DNA from: Halomonas campaniensis
Lineage (GTDB): Bacteria; Pseudomonadota; Gammaproteobacteria; Pseudomonadales; Halomonadaceae
Reading direction: 5' to 3'
Assembly: GCF_002211105.1 (NCBI RefSeq)
Contig: NZ_JPUA01000034.1
Location: 1 to 64,000, forward strand
DNA length: 64,000 bases
Under the pieces are notes generated by a model. It was not told the DNA's origin, did no database searches, and saw nothing but the letters and a program-made list of their open reading frames with translations. The position numbers and the translations under genes are program-made. This document shows, one piece after another, positions 25,859 to 34,058 of the stretch (its first letter is position 1; every line of letters begins with the position of its first letter).

Positions 25859-26845
25859 ATGGAGGGCTACGACCTTATTGGGGATGTCCACGGCTGCGGC
25901 GCTACGCTGGCCGCACTACTGGAAAAACTGGGCTACCACCAGCGCAACGGCGTCTATCGCCACCCCCGGCGCAAAGTAATTTTCCTCGGTGATTTGATTG
26001 ATCGTGGCCCGAGAATCCGCCTGGCAGTGACCATTGCCCGGCGAATGGTCGAGCAGGGCGAAGCGTATATTGTTATGGGTAATCACGAGTATAACGCTCT
26101 GGCGTATACCCATCCTGGGCCTGCCGGTAGCCATAAACGCTGGTTGCGCGAGCATACGCCGCGACATAATCGGATTATTCAAGACACTCTAGAACAGTAT
26201 CGCGACTATACCAACGAGTGGGAGGATACCCTGGCGTGGTTTAAAACCATCCCACTGTGTCTGGAAATCGATGGTATCCGCGTGGTGCATGCCTGCTGGG
26301 ATGAGGCGCTGATTGAAGAGCTTAAGCAGCGCCGTCCAGACGCCTGCATGGACACGCAGTTTCTGGTCGAGTCCACCGACGCCTCCACTCAGGCGTTTAG
26401 GATCCTGGATCGCCTCACTCGCGGCCCCCATGTCTCACTGCCTGAAGGTATTGCGATACACTCCGGTGATGGCTTTACGCGGAAAAGTTTTCGCGCTCAC
26501 TTCTGGGCTGAGGCACCAAAGCAGTGGGGCGATGTGGTCTTCCAGCCGGATAATTTGCCTGGTGATCTTGAATCCCGTGAATTGACCGACCAAGAGCGCC
26601 AGAAACTGAGCTACTACGGGCCAGAACAGCCGCCGCTGTTTATCGGTCACTACTGGTGTGAAGGCATACCAGCACTGCCGACTAATAATATTGCCTGCCT
26701 GGACTATAGCGCCGTCAAATATGGGCGTTTAGTGGCTTATCGTTGGAGTGGTGAATCGGTCTTAAATGCCGATCATTTTGTCTGGATTAAAGTGCCAAAA
26801 GAGGAGCGGGCGCTGCCTAAACCCTGGGAAATCGATTTTGATTAA
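25859..26845 (+). CDS. Calcineurin-like metallophosphoesterase (PrpA/ApaH-like)
   Basis: This 328-residue protein carries the di-metal phosphoesterase motifs of the PPP family: LIGDVHGCG (Asp9, His11), VIFLGDLIDRGPR and VMGNHEYNALAY, then a divergent C-terminal half (SGDGFTRKSFRAHFWA, PPLFIGHYWCEG, CLDYSAVKYGRLVAYRW). It is larger than ApaH or PrpA, and the substrate may be a phosphoprotein or a dinucleotide. The ATG at 25859 has GGGGGA before it and directly follows the nadK stop, so the two are likely co-transcribed. Confidence 0.88.
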   Translation: MEGYDLIGDVHGCGATLAALLEKLGYHQRNGVYRHPRRKVIFLGDLIDRGPRIRLAVTIARRMVEQGEAYIVMGNHEYNALAYTHPGPAGSHKRWLREHTPRHNRIIQDTLEQYRDYTNEWEDTLAWFKTIPLCLEIDGIRVVHACWDEALIEELKQRRPDACMDTQFLVESTDASTQAFRILDRLTRGPHVSLPEGIAIHSGDGFTRKSFRAHFWAEAPKQWGDVVFQPDNLPGDLESRELTDQERQKLSYYGPEQPPLFIGHYWCEGIPALPTNNIACLDYSAVKYGRLVAYRWSGESVLNADHFVWIKVPKEERALPKPWEIDFD

Positions 26846-26907
26846 TTGCGGTGATAACAAACGTTTCTTTTGATTACATAAAATTACATATTTTTTTCAA
26901 AACAGCT

Positions 26908-26934
26908 GAACTAACCCTGCTGTCGGCTATCAGA
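26908..26934 (+). promoter_or_regulatory. Weaker sigma-E-like promoter for sRNA B
   Basis: GAACTA (26908-26913), a 16-base spacer and TCAGA (26930-26934) resemble the RpoE/AlgU pattern with one mismatch in each element. It sits in the same relation to a terminator as the better site at 22528. Confidence 0.35.
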
Positions 26935-26939
26935 GTAAG

Positions 26940-26999
26940 TGTTCCCTTGAATGATCCCTTGCTTTTATTCTCCGGCGGTTTACACCGCCGGTTTTTTTT
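26940..26999 (+). ncRNA. Candidate small RNA B, paralogous to A
   Basis: If the promoter at 26908 is used, the transcript is about 60 nt. It starts GTTCCCTTGAATGATCCC, so it holds TCCCTTG twice, then TGATCCCTTGCTT (26952-26964, identical to RNA A), a short U-rich linker and a terminator CCGGCGGT-TTAC-ACCGCCGG plus eight T (26972-26999). A start further upstream is possible. The element stands alone after the phosphoesterase gene and might instead be only that gene's terminator; the shared 13 nt argue against this. Confidence 0.5.
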
Positions 27000-27098
27000 G
27001 CCTGTTTGTTGGCCGCCGTAGGGTTCATTTCAGTCGTTACCTTCAATAGCTATCCGCTGCGGTCAGCATGCCGCAAGCGCTTTGATTAGGGGGATGTT

Positions 27099-27950
27099 AT
27101 GCATCCAGTGATGCTTCTGCCCGATCACGTGGATACCAGCGAACTGCGCCAGGCGCTATGGCGCCATCGCATTGGTCACCGCATTACCGATGAGGCCGAC
27201 GGCCAACTGCTATGGATCGCCGACCCACGCCAGCTTAATGAACTTAAAGCACTGCTGGAGCGCTGGCAGCGGGGCGAACCCCTGGTGCTTCAGCAGGCTA
27301 CTCAGCACCCGCGCACCATGACCAACTCCTTGGCATCGCTAAAACAAGTGCCGGTGACGGCGCTGATGATTGTTATTAGCCTAGTGATATTTGCACTGAT
27401 TGCTGTTTTTGGCGACCAGTTGATCGTCACTTTAACCATCGTGCCGATAGGTATTTCGGGTGGCGAGCTGGTGTTCGGCAATCTGACCCAAACGCTGACC
27501 TCAGGCCAAGTATGGCGCTTGTTATCGCCCGCTTTTCTACACTTTGGCTGGATGCATTTAATCTTCAATTTGATGTGGGTGTGGTATTTCGGCCGCCAGG
27601 TCGAGGCCCTGCAGGGCAGCCGAACCATGCTACTGCTGCTTGTTGTGGCGGGCATTGGCGCTAATGTGGCGCAGTACGCAACCGGTACCGTCCTATTTGG
27701 CGGCATGTCAGGCGTCGTTTACGCCTTACTGGCGCATGTCTGGTTGATGTCTCGCCGGGTACCACGGAGTGGTTTCTTCGTCCCCCAAATGCTGGTGGTC
27801 TTTATGCTCGGCTGGATGGTGTTCACCATGACCGATATGGCAGGCAGCGTTGGCTTTGGCAATGTCGCTAATGAAGCACATTTGGGCGGTCTACTCGTGG
27901 GGCTTGTCACAGGCTGGTATTATTCATCCCGCCGTTTGAAAAACCGTTAA
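27099..27950 (+). CDS. glpG: Rhomboid protease GlpG-like
   Basis: This 283-residue intramembrane serine protease has an N-terminal cytoplasmic GlpG-type domain (residues 1-60) and six membrane helices. The L1 loop carries HFGWMHLIFNLMWVWYFGRQVE. The catalytic serine is Ser204 in GGMSGVVYAL, and the catalytic histidine is His261 in NEAHLGGLLVG. It cleaves membrane proteins within the bilayer; its substrates are unknown. It is followed after 10 bases by a YeaC-family gene. Confidence 0.95.
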   Translation: MHPVMLLPDHVDTSELRQALWRHRIGHRITDEADGQLLWIADPRQLNELKALLERWQRGEPLVLQQATQHPRTMTNSLASLKQVPVTALMIVISLVIFALIAVFGDQLIVTLTIVPIGISGGELVFGNLTQTLTSGQVWRLLSPAFLHFGWMHLIFNLMWVWYFGRQVEALQGSRTMLLLLVVAGIGANVAQYATGTVLFGGMSGVVYALLAHVWLMSRRVPRSGFFVPQMLVVFMLGWMVFTMTDMAGSVGFGNVANEAHLGGLLVGLVTGWYYSSRRLKNR

Positions 27951-27960
27951 GAGGCCTGCA

Positions 27961-28245
27961 ATGAGCGAAATGACGTTTGAAAAAATGATCAACCAGATGA
28001 CCCCGGCGATTTACGAAAGCCTTAAACAGGCGGTATCGCTGCGCAAATGGCCCGACGGTCGCCGCTTGACGCCGGAACAGACCGAGCTCTGCCTGGAAGC
28101 CGTCATGCGTTTTGAGGTGGAGAACAACGTGCCAGAAGAGAACCGCGTAGGCTACTTGGAGCAGCGTACCTGTGGGGCGGCAGCGAGTGGTGCCGGGGTG
28201 ACGCCTGAGATGGCCGGCTTGGCACGGGATGCCACGCGTGATTGA
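27961..28245 (+). CDS. yeaC: YeaC family (DUF1315) protein
   Basis: This small 94-residue protein has the DUF1315 pattern FEKMINQMTPAIYESLKQAV then WPDGRRLTPEQTELCLEAVM and NRVGYLEQ. Function is unknown. It overlaps the following gene by 17 bases and follows the rhomboid gene closely, so the three probably form an operon. Confidence 0.88.
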   Translation: MSEMTFEKMINQMTPAIYESLKQAVSLRKWPDGRRLTPEQTELCLEAVMRFEVENNVPEENRVGYLEQRTCGAAASGAGVTPEMAGLARDATRD

Positions 28246-29089
28246 AGCAGCAGTACCGGGCTTTTCAGTACAGGGCTGTTTAAGCAAAATGGCGGCGACT
28301 TTGCCTAGCTGCCAAGATCAACCGGTGATTTACCACTTGCGCGCGGGTGAACACCGTATCGCGCTTAACGAGCGGATTGGTGAGCCGCTCAGCCTGCGTT
28401 GGACGGGAGCAATTGCCTGTACCCACTGCGGGCGAGCAACCAAGAAGAGCTTTGCCCAGGGCCACTGTTACCCCTGCTTCAAGCGGCTAGCCCAGTGCGA
28501 TACCTGCATTATGAAGCCGGAAACCTGTCACTTTTTCCAAGGTACTTGCCGTGAGCCGGAGTGGGGCGAGCGACACTGTTTCCAGCCCCATATCGTCTAT
28601 TTGGCTAACTCATCGGGGCTTAAAGTAGGCATCACCCGCAAAACCCAAATGCCTACCCGCTGGTTGGATCAAGGCGCGATTCAGGCGCTGCCGATTCTTG
28701 AAGTGGATACCCGTCAGCAGTCCGGGTTTGTCGAGATGCTGTTTAAACAGCAGGTGGCCGACCGCACCAACTGGCGGGCGATGCTCAAAGGCGACGTCGA
28801 AACCATGGATATAAGTGCCGAGCGGGATCGTTTGTTGACCCTGCTAGCCGATGGATTGAACCAACTGCGCGAGACTCATGGTTCGGATGCTATCCGTTTG
28901 TTGGAACAGCCTGCGCAACATTTTCACTACCCCGTCAGCGTTTTTCCCAAAAAAGTGGTGTCGCATAACTTTGATAAGCAGCCACTGGTAGAAGGCGTGC
29001 TGCAAGGCGTCAAAGGGCAGTATTTGATCCTCGATAGCGGTGTGATAAATCTACGCAAATTCACGGGTTACGAGATACAAGTGTGTTAA
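28229..29089 (+). CDS. DUF2797 zinc-binding protein
   Basis: This 286-residue protein matches the DUF2797 family. It has a cysteine-rich N-terminal part with CTHCGR, HCYPCFK, CDTCIMKPETCHF (several CxxC pairs, about residues 65-105) and then HIVYLANSSGLKVGITRKTQ, which resembles a GIY-YIG-like core (YLANS...KVGITR). Its function is unknown. The start at 28229 overlaps yeaC; a GTG at 28238 in the same frame is an alternative. Confidence 0.85.
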   Translation: MPRVIEAAVPGFSVQGCLSKMAATLPSCQDQPVIYHLRAGEHRIALNERIGEPLSLRWTGAIACTHCGRATKKSFAQGHCYPCFKRLAQCDTCIMKPETCHFFQGTCREPEWGERHCFQPHIVYLANSSGLKVGITRKTQMPTRWLDQGAIQALPILEVDTRQQSGFVEMLFKQQVADRTNWRAMLKGDVETMDISAERDRLLTLLADGLNQLRETHGSDAIRLLEQPAQHFHYPVSVFPKKVVSHNFDKQPLVEGVLQGVKGQYLILDSGVINLRKFTGYEIQVC

Positions 29090-29168
29090 CCGGCTAGCCA
29101 GATGAGGGGGTTTTGACTAAGGTTAGGGGGTGATGTGATCCCGCCTTATGCAACGCAAGGAAGCCCCA

Positions 29169-29594
29169 ATGCCCTGGCTAAAACTGCTTCACATTGCCGC
29201 GCTAGTGATCTGGTGCGGTTCCCTGCTTTATCTGCCTGCTTTGCTCAGTCAGGCGCTACAGCTGCGCAAAGACGCGGGCTTCGCCCAGGGCACACCGCCC
29301 ATGCCGCGGTTTTTTTATAACTCCATTGCTACCCCCGCTGCATTGATCGCGATTGCCTCTGGCACCCTGCTGTTTCTTATCCATGGCTTGCTGGGTGGTT
29401 GGCTGATCTTAAAACTGGGTGCCGTGGTCGCTATGGTCGCCGCCCATGGTTGTTTCGGCTGGTTAATCCTGCGTCTTGAGATGGGCCACTATCGCTGGGT
29501 TAAGCCTGCCAACTGGACAGCGCTCTGTTTAGCCATGGCAGGCATTCTAAGCGTGCTGGGGTTTGTGTTAGCAAAACCGCTGGATTGGAGCTAA
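29169..29594 (+). CDS. CopD/HemJ-like membrane protein
   Basis: This 141-residue integral membrane protein has four hydrophobic segments. The first begins WLKLLHIAALVIWCGSLLYL, with the early His typical of CopD and HemJ proteins, and ILKLGAVVAMVAAHGCFGWL carries the second His and a Lys in positions like those of HemJ. A role with copper or heme for the oxidase encoded next door is plausible but unproven. The ATG at 29169 follows CAAGGAAG; an earlier ATG at 29148 would add seven polar residues. Confidence 0.75.
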   Translation: MPWLKLLHIAALVIWCGSLLYLPALLSQALQLRKDAGFAQGTPPMPRFFYNSIATPAALIAIASGTLLFLIHGLLGGWLILKLGAVVAMVAAHGCFGWLILRLEMGHYRWVKPANWTALCLAMAGILSVLGFVLAKPLDWS

Positions 29595-29613
29595 CACCAT
29601 GTCTTATCAATCT

Positions 29614-30075
29614 TTAATCCTCAACCTCGACCCCCACCGCGTGCTCATAGACCAGTTGGCCGCCCAGCCAGCCTGCCAGGGCGATCAACGCAGCAGTGAC
29701 CAGCGATACGGCCAAACCCCAGGGCAGAATTGCGCTGGGGTCGTTGAAGCGCAGCAGCCAGTTCAGCGACGCCAACGAGAGCATCACCACCGCGACGATG
29801 GCGTGGCTCCAGCCGGTTATCAGACGGCGAATGCGCGGTACAGTGACCAGATCGATAATCCCAGCCGTGCTTGCAATCCAGCCGCCGAAAGCACCGACGC
29901 CTGCCAGCCACAAGCTAGCGCGCAACCAGAACGGATCGCCGCTCAGGAGGTAACCGATATCGCTTGCCACCAGCGCCATCAGGGCCGCGACGGGAAAGTG
30001 GATCATCACGGGATGAAGCGGATGGCCGGCGAGGGAGGCGCGGCTTTTAATCGAGCGTTGACGAGGTTTTGCCAT
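29614..30075 (-). CDS. DUF2231 membrane protein
   Basis: This 153-residue protein has four membrane segments, with the DUF2231 signature SLAGHPLHPVMIHFPVAALM at the N-terminus. The C-terminus is acidic. The ATG at 30075 is preferred because AGGAAG precedes it; an upstream ATG at 30108 would add 11 residues. It lies antisense to an open frame that extends coxB upstream, and that extension is therefore not real. Members are often found beside heme-copper oxidase or cytochrome genes. Confidence 0.85.
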   Translation of the reverse strand: MAKPRQRSIKSRASLAGHPLHPVMIHFPVAALMALVASDIGYLLSGDPFWLRASLWLAGVGAFGGWIASTAGIIDLVTVPRIRRLITGWSHAIVAVVMLSLASLNWLLRFNDPSAILPWGLAVSLVTAALIALAGWLGGQLVYEHAVGVEVED

Positions 30076-30111
30076 GGTCACTTCCTGTGGGCAGAAAAAG
30101 TCATTCAAGGG

Positions 30112-31155
30112 ATGAGCCTATGTATTCAACGCTTAACGCTGCAGAGGGTCAAATCGCTTGGCACACCGCTAGCGATGTTAGCCAGCCTATTGCTAGCCGG
30201 TTGCGCAGGGGATAAGTCTATTCTAGACCCGGCAGGTCAGGCCGCGCGAGACGTGGCGATGATCTGGTGGGTAATGCTGAGTTTTGGCACCGTGGTTTTA
30301 GTGCTGGTCACGGCTTTTTGGCTGTATACCTTCAAGCGCAAAGAAGTAACGCGTACCCCTGCGGAGGAGCGAAAAATAGCCCGCCGCTGGATTATTGGCG
30401 GGGGCATTGTGCTGCCGGTGGCGAGTATTACCGCGCTGCTGGCCTTCGGGGTGCCCACTGGACAGCGACTTTTAGCGTTGCCACTGGGAGAGCCGCCGGA
30501 GGTGATTGAGGTGATTGGCCATCAGTGGTGGTGGGAAGTGCGCTACCCAGGCGCTGAAGGAGGCGAGGTGGTGACCTCTAATCAGCTCATTATGCCTGCG
30601 GGAGAACCGGTCGATTTTCACGTTACCGGCGCGGACGTTATTCACGCCTTCTGGGTGCCTCGCCTGGGCGGAAAGATCGATATGATTCCTGGGCGGGTTA
30701 ATAAGATCCGCTTGGAAGCGGATGAACCGGCGGTATTTGGCGCTCAGTGTGCCGAGTTTTGCGGTGCCCAGCATGCCCAAATGCAGCTCTATGTAGAAGC
30801 CGTCGCGCGCGACGAGTACGAGGCTTGGCTGGCTAATCGTCAAATTGACGAGCTATCGGCGCTAGCGGAAAACGACCAACAGCATGAACCGGCCAGGGAG
30901 GCCTTTATGACCCATTGCGCGAGCTGCCATCGGATAGCGGGGCTCTCCTCGGGTGGGGAGGGGCCGGATCTGTCTGATCTTGGCAGCCGGACAAGTCTGG
31001 GAGCGGGGATTATGGCCATGGAGGAGGGGGCGGTAACCCGCTGGCTACAGCGCCATCAAGATTTAAAGCCGGGCAACAAAATGCCGCCCCACGATGATAT
31101 TGAGACGGCCACCTTGGAGAGCCTGGGTGCTTGGCTGGAGACGCTCACCCCATGA
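30112..31155 (+). CDS. coxB: Cytochrome c oxidase subunit II with C-terminal cytochrome c domain
   Basis: This 347-residue lipoprotein-type subunit II starts with a signal peptide ending LLAGC (lipobox), then two membrane helices. The Cu-A domain has HQWWWEVRYPG, DVIHAFWVPRLGGKIDMIPG and CAEFCGAQHAQM. A C-terminal cytochrome c domain carries CASCHRI (heme binding) and a ligand Met in NKMPPH, as in caa3-type oxidases. The start at 30112 is chosen because of the signal peptide, although AAGGG sits directly before the ATG. The stop overlaps the next gene by four bases. Confidence 0.93.
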   Translation: MSLCIQRLTLQRVKSLGTPLAMLASLLLAGCAGDKSILDPAGQAARDVAMIWWVMLSFGTVVLVLVTAFWLYTFKRKEVTRTPAEERKIARRWIIGGGIVLPVASITALLAFGVPTGQRLLALPLGEPPEVIEVIGHQWWWEVRYPGAEGGEVVTSNQLIMPAGEPVDFHVTGADVIHAFWVPRLGGKIDMIPGRVNKIRLEADEPAVFGAQCAEFCGAQHAQMQLYVEAVARDEYEAWLANRQIDELSALAENDQQHEPAREAFMTHCASCHRIAGLSSGGEGPDLSDLGSRTSLGAGIMAMEEGAVTRWLQRHQDLKPGNKMPPHDDIETATLESLGAWLETLTP

Positions 31156-33692
31156 CCACTATCAACCGTGAAGCGACCCCCGAAGGCGATAACATCAAAG
31201 GCCCCCATCAACTGCACAGTGACTTGCACGAGATATGGGGTAACCCGCGTGGCTTGAAAGCCCTCACCATTGTTAACCACACCACGCTCGGCCTACGGTT
31301 TATGGTCACCGGCATGGTGTTCTTCTTGGTTGGTGGCCTGTTGGCAATGCTGGTGCGCACCCAGTTGGCGCTGCCTGATCAAGACTTTATGTCGCCGGAT
31401 ATCTATAGCCAGGTCACCACCATGCATGGCACGGTGATGATGTTCCTGTTCGCCATCCCCATGCTGGAAGGGTTGGCGATTTATATGATCCCAAAGATGA
31501 TCGGTGCCCGGGATCTGGTCTGCCCCCGGCTAACGTCGCTGGGCTACTGGTGCTACCTGTTTGGCGGCATTATTTTGTCGTTTAGTTTAGTGCTGGAGAT
31601 GGCGCCGAATAGCGGCTGGTTTATGTATACCCCGCTGAGCAGCAGCGAATACTCACCCGGGTTGGGCTCGGATTTCTGGCTGCTGGGGATTACCTTTGTT
31701 GAGATCTCCGCGCTCTCTGCCGGGGTTGAACTGGTGGTTTCAATACTGCGTACCCGCACCCAGGGTATGGTGCTGCACAAAATGCCGCTATTTGCCTGGT
31801 ATATCCTCGCCATGGCGCTGATGATCGTGGTCGGCTTCCCGCCGCTGATTCTGGGCAGTATTCTACTGGAGCTTGAGCGCGCAGTAGGAATGCCTTTTTT
31901 TGAAGTGGCGGGTGGCGGTGACCCGGTTCTTTGGCAACACCTCTTTTGGCTGTTCGGCCATCCTGAGGTTTACATCATTTTTCTGCCCGCGGCGGGCATT
32001 GTCTCCACGCTGATACCGGTGTTTGCTGGCCGACCGATTGTTGGCTACGGCTGGGTAGTGTTTGCTATTGCCGTGACAGGCTTTATAAGTTTTGGGCTTT
32101 GGGTTCACCACATGTTTACCGTGGGCATCCCTCAACTGGCCCAAGCGTTCTTCTCCGCCGCCAGTATGCTGGTGGCGGTGCCCACGGCGATTCAGGTGTT
32201 TGTGTGGCTGGCCACGCTATGGCTGGGGAAGCCCAAGATGAAGCTGCCGATGCTGTGGATCATGGGCTTTCTGATTATCTTTGTGTGTGGCGGCTTAACC
32301 GGGGTGATGCTTGCGCTAGTGCCGTTTAACTGGCAGGTGCACGACACCCACTTTGTCGTAGCGCATATGCACTATGTGTTGGTTGGCGGAATGTTCTTCC
32401 CCCTGATCGCCGGGCTCTACTACTGGCTGCCGCTGTTCTCAGGGCGGATGCCGTCTGAAACCCTGGGCAAATGGGGCTTTTGGCTGACCTTCTTGGGCTT
32501 TAATGGCACCTTCCTGATCATGCACTGGACAGGCCTGCTGGGTATGCCACGGCGGGTTTACTCCTATGAAACGGGCATGGGCTGGGATATTTTCAACCTG
32601 CTCTCGTCCATGAGTAGCTTTATTATGTCGGCGGGGATTGCCATGGTGCTGCTCGATTTTGCGCTGCATTTCCGTTTTGGCAAACCCGCTAAGCACAACC
32701 CCTGGAACGCGGACACCCTGGAGTGGGCCAACAGTATGCCGCCTAGCGCTTATAACTTTGTCAGTCTGCCAAAGATCGAGACGCGCCACCCACTATGGGA
32801 TAATCCCGATCTGCCGCGCACCATGGCAGAAGGGCAGCATAGCCTGGCGGTGGCGACTCATGGCCGCCGGGAAATGTGGGGCAGCGACCCGATAACCGGC
32901 AAAGTGCGTGAAATCATTCACCTGCCAGGTAACTCATGGTGGCCGCTGTTTGCTGCCATGGCGCTGGCGGTCGTCTGTATTAGCCTGCTAACGCGCCTTT
33001 ATCCTTTGGCGGGCGTTGCGGTGATTATTGCGGGGCTATTTCTGCTGCGCTGGTCGTGGGAGAACGGGGCGCATCCCAAAGCCGCGCCGGATGCGGAGGT
33101 TGCCCCCGGCGATCCGCCGCTGCACTCGCGCACCCTGGATGGCCCCGGCCTTTGGGCCATGTCGATCACGCTGCTCGCCAATGGTTCGTTCTTCCTCTCT
33201 TACCTGTTTGGCTGGTTCTACTTGTGGACTGTGTCCCCCGAGTGGCGGATGCCCGACACCTCACCGCTCTCCTTAACGGGACTGAGCCTTGCCGGGGTGG
33301 CGCTAACCGCTGGCGTGGTAATTCTCGAAAAACTGGTGCGCGGTTTGCGCCAGGGTAAGGATACGGGCTTGGCAATCGGCTTGTATTGCATCAGTGCCCT
33401 AGGCTTTGTGCAGGTAGCGATAACGCTGTGGGTGCTGCTGAGTGCAGACCTGGCGGTGACCGAGACCTCCCATGATGCGATCATTATGGTCGGGCTGGCC
33501 TATGCGCTGTTACACGGTGGTTTAGGCGCAGTACTTACCCTACTTCAGGGCCTGCGGGTGGGTTATGGCTATGTGGGTGCCCATGCGCCTTTCGAGCCCG
33601 CCGTGGTTGCCCAGTGGTGGCGCTATAACCTGGTGACGTTCTGGATACTCGTGGGCGCGCTTGCCGTGTTGCCGCGTGTGATAGGGAGCTAA
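31152..33692 (+). CDS. ctaD: Cytochrome c oxidase subunit I/III fusion
   Basis: This 846-residue protein joins subunit I (about residues 1-560) and subunit III (about 640-846). Subunit I ligands are visible: His in MHGTVMMFLF (heme a), the cross-linked His-Tyr in FGHPEVYIIF, the Cu-B pair in WVHHMFTVG and the heme ligands in HDTHFVVAHMHY. The C-terminal part begins MSITLLANGSFFLSYLFGWF and continues with further membrane helices of subunit III type. It reduces oxygen to water and pumps protons across the inner membrane. The ATG overlaps the coxB stop. Confidence 0.94.
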   Translation: MTTINREATPEGDNIKGPHQLHSDLHEIWGNPRGLKALTIVNHTTLGLRFMVTGMVFFLVGGLLAMLVRTQLALPDQDFMSPDIYSQVTTMHGTVMMFLFAIPMLEGLAIYMIPKMIGARDLVCPRLTSLGYWCYLFGGIILSFSLVLEMAPNSGWFMYTPLSSSEYSPGLGSDFWLLGITFVEISALSAGVELVVSILRTRTQGMVLHKMPLFAWYILAMALMIVVGFPPLILGSILLELERAVGMPFFEVAGGGDPVLWQHLFWLFGHPEVYIIFLPAAGIVSTLIPVFAGRPIVGYGWVVFAIAVTGFISFGLWVHHMFTVGIPQLAQAFFSAASMLVAVPTAIQVFVWLATLWLGKPKMKLPMLWIMGFLIIFVCGGLTGVMLALVPFNWQVHDTHFVVAHMHYVLVGGMFFPLIAGLYYWLPLFSGRMPSETLGKWGFWLTFLGFNGTFLIMHWTGLLGMPRRVYSYETGMGWDIFNLLSSMSSFIMSAGIAMVLLDFALHFRFGKPAKHNPWNADTLEWANSMPPSAYNFVSLPKIETRHPLWDNPDLPRTMAEGQHSLAVATHGRREMWGSDPITGKVREIIHLPGNSWWPLFAAMALAVVCISLLTRLYPLAGVAVIIAGLFLLRWSWENGAHPKAAPDAEVAPGDPPLHSRTLDGPGLWAMSITLLANGSFFLSYLFGWFYLWTVSPEWRMPDTSPLSLTGLSLAGVALTAGVVILEKLVRGLRQGKDTGLAIGLYCISALGFVQVAITLWVLLSADLAVTETSHDAIIMVGLAYALLHGGLGAVLTLLQGLRVGYGYVGAHAPFEPAVVAQWWRYNLVTFWILVGALAVLPRVIGS

Positions 33693-33696
33693 GTTA

Positions 33697-34053
33697 ATGT
33701 CCTTCACGATGCAGCGCTTACATCTTACCCATCCCTTGCATTTCGTCATTGGCCTAACGCTGTGGTGTATCTGGTTTGTGGCGGTTTATGGTGGGCATGC
33801 GGTCGCCTGTGCAGTCGCGCCGCCTGCTCCCGAGCAAGGGGTTTTTAACCTGGTGAATGCCATGCTGCTTGTCGTCAGTATCCTGGCAATTGCGCTACTG
33901 GCGGCGTTAACAGTGGGCTGCTGCCGGATAGCCAAGCGCCAGGTCGGGCGGCTGCGCTTTAATGCATCGGTGTCCGCTGGGCTGTATCTTTTCTCTACCT
34001 TAGGCGTTGTGTTTGCGGCAATGCCGATCATCGGCATTCCGCCTTGTCTGTGA
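33697..34053 (+). CDS. Hypothetical membrane protein in the oxidase operon
   Basis: This 118-residue protein has three strong hydrophobic segments (about residues 17-34, 49-74 and 91-113) and Cys-Cys in LTVGCCRIAK between the second and third. It begins four bases after the oxidase gene. I do not recognise the family; its place suggests an assembly or small accessory subunit. Confidence 0.7.
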   Translation: MSFTMQRLHLTHPLHFVIGLTLWCIWFVAVYGGHAVACAVAPPAPEQGVFNLVNAMLLVVSILAIALLAALTVGCCRIAKRQVGRLRFNASVSAGLYLFSTLGVVFAAMPIIGIPPCL

Positions 34054-34058
34054 GTGGC

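Noticed and set aside
29599..30111. Upstream extension of the coxB reading frame (an extra 171 codons)
   Set aside because: It runs antisense through the DUF2231 gene, has no subunit II features and a composition unlike the protein; the signal peptide at 30112 marks the true start.
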